Part shown: in pieces, positions 4,911 to 5,778 of the stretch
Numbering within the stretch: position 1 is the first letter of the stretch
How the letters are laid out: every line of letters begins with the position of its first letter
NCBI GenBank assembly: GCA_025454185.1
Contig: JALOOY010000134.1
Coordinates: 1-5,778 of the forward strand
Direction: 5' to 3'
Length of the DNA: 5,778 nucleotides
From: Thermodesulfobacteriota bacterium
GTDB lineage: Bacteria > Desulfobacterota > RBG-13-43-22
The notes under the pieces: model-generated
What the model was told of the DNA's origin: nothing
Database searches by the model: none
The model's input: the letters and a program-made list of their open reading frames with translations, nothing else
Translations under genes and position numbers: made by a program

Positions 4911-5459
4911 ATGATCTACACAACACCGAAACCGATAGGCCGCGGAGCATTGTTCGCGGCCGTTGTCCTGGCCCTGCTGGGTATGTACCTGACAGCTTCA
5001 GCCGCCGGTATTGACTCTGCGGCCAAATGGGCCTGGAGCACGAACGCGGGCTGGATCAATTTCAACCCCAGCGCTGGCGGAGGTGTCGCCGTGTATGGGG
5101 ATCATCTGGAAGGCTATATCTGGGCCGAGAACGTCGGCTGGATTCGATTGGGGACCCACAACGGCGGCAGTCCCCATACCTATGCCAACACCGGCGCTAC
5201 CAATTACGGTGTCAACCGGGATCCCCGCGGTAGTTTGTCCGGCTACGCTTGGGGCACTAATGTAGGCTGGATCAACTTTGCCCCCACCAACGGCGGGGTG
5301 ACCATCGACCCGCGGACCGGGGCCTTTGACGGTTACGCCTGGGGGGAGAATGTGGGCTGGATCAGCCTCAAGGGGGGCAGCGGGGCCACGGCCTACGGAG
5401 TAGTTACCGATTTCCACCAATTCCAAATTTATCTGCCTTTGGTCCTGAAGCCATTGTGA
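4911..5459 (+). CDS. Small exported W-rich repeat protein (GYAWxxNVGWI motifs), function unknown
   Basis: A 182-residue protein with an N-terminal signal peptide (hydrophobic residues 13-28, cleavage near ASA/A, 31-32). The mature part is built from four copies of a Y/W-x-W-x-x-N-x-GWI motif: WAWSTNAGWINF (40-51), YIWAENVGWIRL (69-80), YAWGTNVGWINF (112-123) and YAWGENVGWISL (142-153). Copies 1 and 3, and 2 and 4, are 72-73 residues apart, so the protein reads as two tandem modules of two motifs each, probably beta-rich. There is no cysteine in it. It ends FQIYLPLVLKPL, a tail resembling that of many secreted Chloroflexota proteins. AAGGGAGG with a 7-base spacer supports the ATG. It follows the DUF1566 gene by 154 bases with a possible weak terminator between, so co-expression is possible but not shown. 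I know similar W-motif proteins in environmental genomes but no assigned function. Confidence 0.85.
   Translation: MIYTTPKPIGRGALFAAVVLALLGMYLTASAAGIDSAAKWAWSTNAGWINFNPSAGGGVAVYGDHLEGYIWAENVGWIRLGTHNGGSPHTYANTGATNYGVNRDPRGSLSGYAWGTNVGWINFAPTNGGVTIDPRTGAFDGYAWGENVGWISLKGGSGATAYGVVTDFHQFQIYLPLVLKPL
5028..5369 (+). repeat. Four protein-level W-motif repeats within the small exported gene
   Basis: Repeat cores lie at 5028-5063, 5115-5150, 5244-5279 and 5334-5369. The coding bases of the invariant GWI (ggctgg followed by atc or att) are kept in all four, while codons around them have diverged, indicating an old internal duplication rather than recent copying. Spacings between starts are 87, 129 and 90 bases, consistent with duplication of a two-motif unit. 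Confidence 0.8.
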
Positions 5460-5495
5460 GGATTTAGCGGAAAACATCTATTGAACCTCTAAGAG

Positions 5496-5530
5496 AAGAG
5501 GGCAGGATTCAGAAATGGCCCTGTCCTCTT
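5496..5530. terminator. Stem-loop terminator-like structure between convergent genes
   Basis: aagagggcagg (5496-5506) pairs with cctgtcctctt (5520-5530): an 11-bp stem with a single G-U pair and a 13-base loop, starting 37 bases after the stop of the W-motif gene. The U-run after the stem is short (cttt overlapping the arm), so termination efficiency is uncertain. Since the next gene runs toward it from the right, it may serve both. A competing 5-bp hairpin (cctct 5486-5490 with agagg 5497-5501) overlaps its left arm. Confidence 0.5.
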
Positions 5531-5647
5531 TGCACAGTTCCATCCGTATTCGTTAGATCTCGATTCTATCATGGCAAAGGATTAGTAGGTGAAAGCGGGA
5601 ACCGATATCACTTTGTCTCGATGGGATGCCATCGTTAACGGAAAAAA

Positions 5648-5778
5648 TCATTTAAGGATTGCCGGCAGTTCCTCCAGATAAGTTTTCCAAGGAAGGACCT
5701 GAACCTCCTCGATCCGGTAGGGGTGTTCGACCTGGGAAATAACCCCCATGGGGACTTTGGGGTATTCCTTTCGAAAAG
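5648..5778 (-). CDS. C-terminal end of an unidentified protein (5' partial, minus strand)
   Basis: On the minus strand a frame is open from the window edge for 42 full codons to a TGA at 5650-5648, ending ...HPYRIEEVQVLPWKTYLEELPAILK. The other two minus frames also end in this stretch but give low-complexity, Pro/Gly/Ser-rich or Arg-rich readings. This one has balanced composition, mostly G or C at third positions, and a plausible alternating beta-strand then helix pattern (RIEEVQVLPW, then TYLEELPAIL), so I take it as real. The first two bases at the edge belong to a split codon. I do not recognise the family. It runs convergently to the W-motif gene with 188 bases between stop codons. Just past its stop is a 6-bp hairpin (cgatgg 5619-5624 with ccatcg 5629-5634) without a clear U-run. 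Confidence 0.65.
   Translation of the reverse strand, partial: FRKEYPKVPMGVISQVEHPYRIEEVQVLPWKTYLEELPAILK

Noticed and set aside
4998..5477. 159-codon minus-strand frame opposite the W-motif gene
   Set aside because: It is a repeat-driven antisense shadow with G/P/V-rich low-complexity content; the plus strand has signal peptide, ribosome site and motif repeats.

Overview
The window looks like a chromosomal fragment of a GC-rich, Gram-negative anaerobe, most likely a Desulfobacterota (deltaproteobacterial) lineage. Three things point that way: an outer-membrane beta-barrel of the type databases mislabel 'neuromedin U'; a secreted DUF1566/Lcl-type lectin-like protein; and an intergenic region packed with short dispersed repeats, including the 'gtcattgcgag...gaagcaatcccc' inverted repeat found in many genomes of this kind. 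The assignment is inferred from remembered family distributions, not from a marker gene.

Layout. At 1-477 is the C-terminal half of a branched-chain amino-acid ABC transporter permease (LivM type), cut by the window edge. Bases 478-818 hold no gene but a cluster of four different repeat elements. At 819-2390 is an AMP-forming acyl-CoA synthetase of the 4-coumarate-CoA ligase-like group; its real start is a TTG at 819 behind a strong ribosome binding site, and the open frame upstream of it is translated repeat. At 2417-3523, only 26 bases on, is the outer-membrane beta-barrel protein, probably in the same transcript. Bases 3524-3958 are non-coding, with several stem-loops, a perfect TATAAT box and palindromes. 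At 3959-4756 is the exported DUF1566 protein with a duplicated 33-residue N-terminal module. At 4911-5459 is a small exported protein made of four W-rich 'GYAWxxNVGWI' motifs, ending in a YLPLVLK-type tail. A stem-loop at 5496-5530 closes this gene. At 5648-5778, on the minus strand, is the C-terminal end of a gene entering from the right.

How the genes may work together. The permease, acyl-CoA ligase and outer-membrane barrel suggest uptake and CoA activation of a carboxylic acid (aromatic, fatty or branched-chain); the substrate cannot be read from sequence. The two small exported proteins downstream each have their own leader and ribosome binding site and look like surface or periplasmic binding or structural proteins. 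No complete novel system is visible. The points most worth following are the DUF1566 gene as a possible target of a diversity-generating retroelement lying outside the window, the repeat-built W-motif protein, and the repeat-derived sequence at gene starts.
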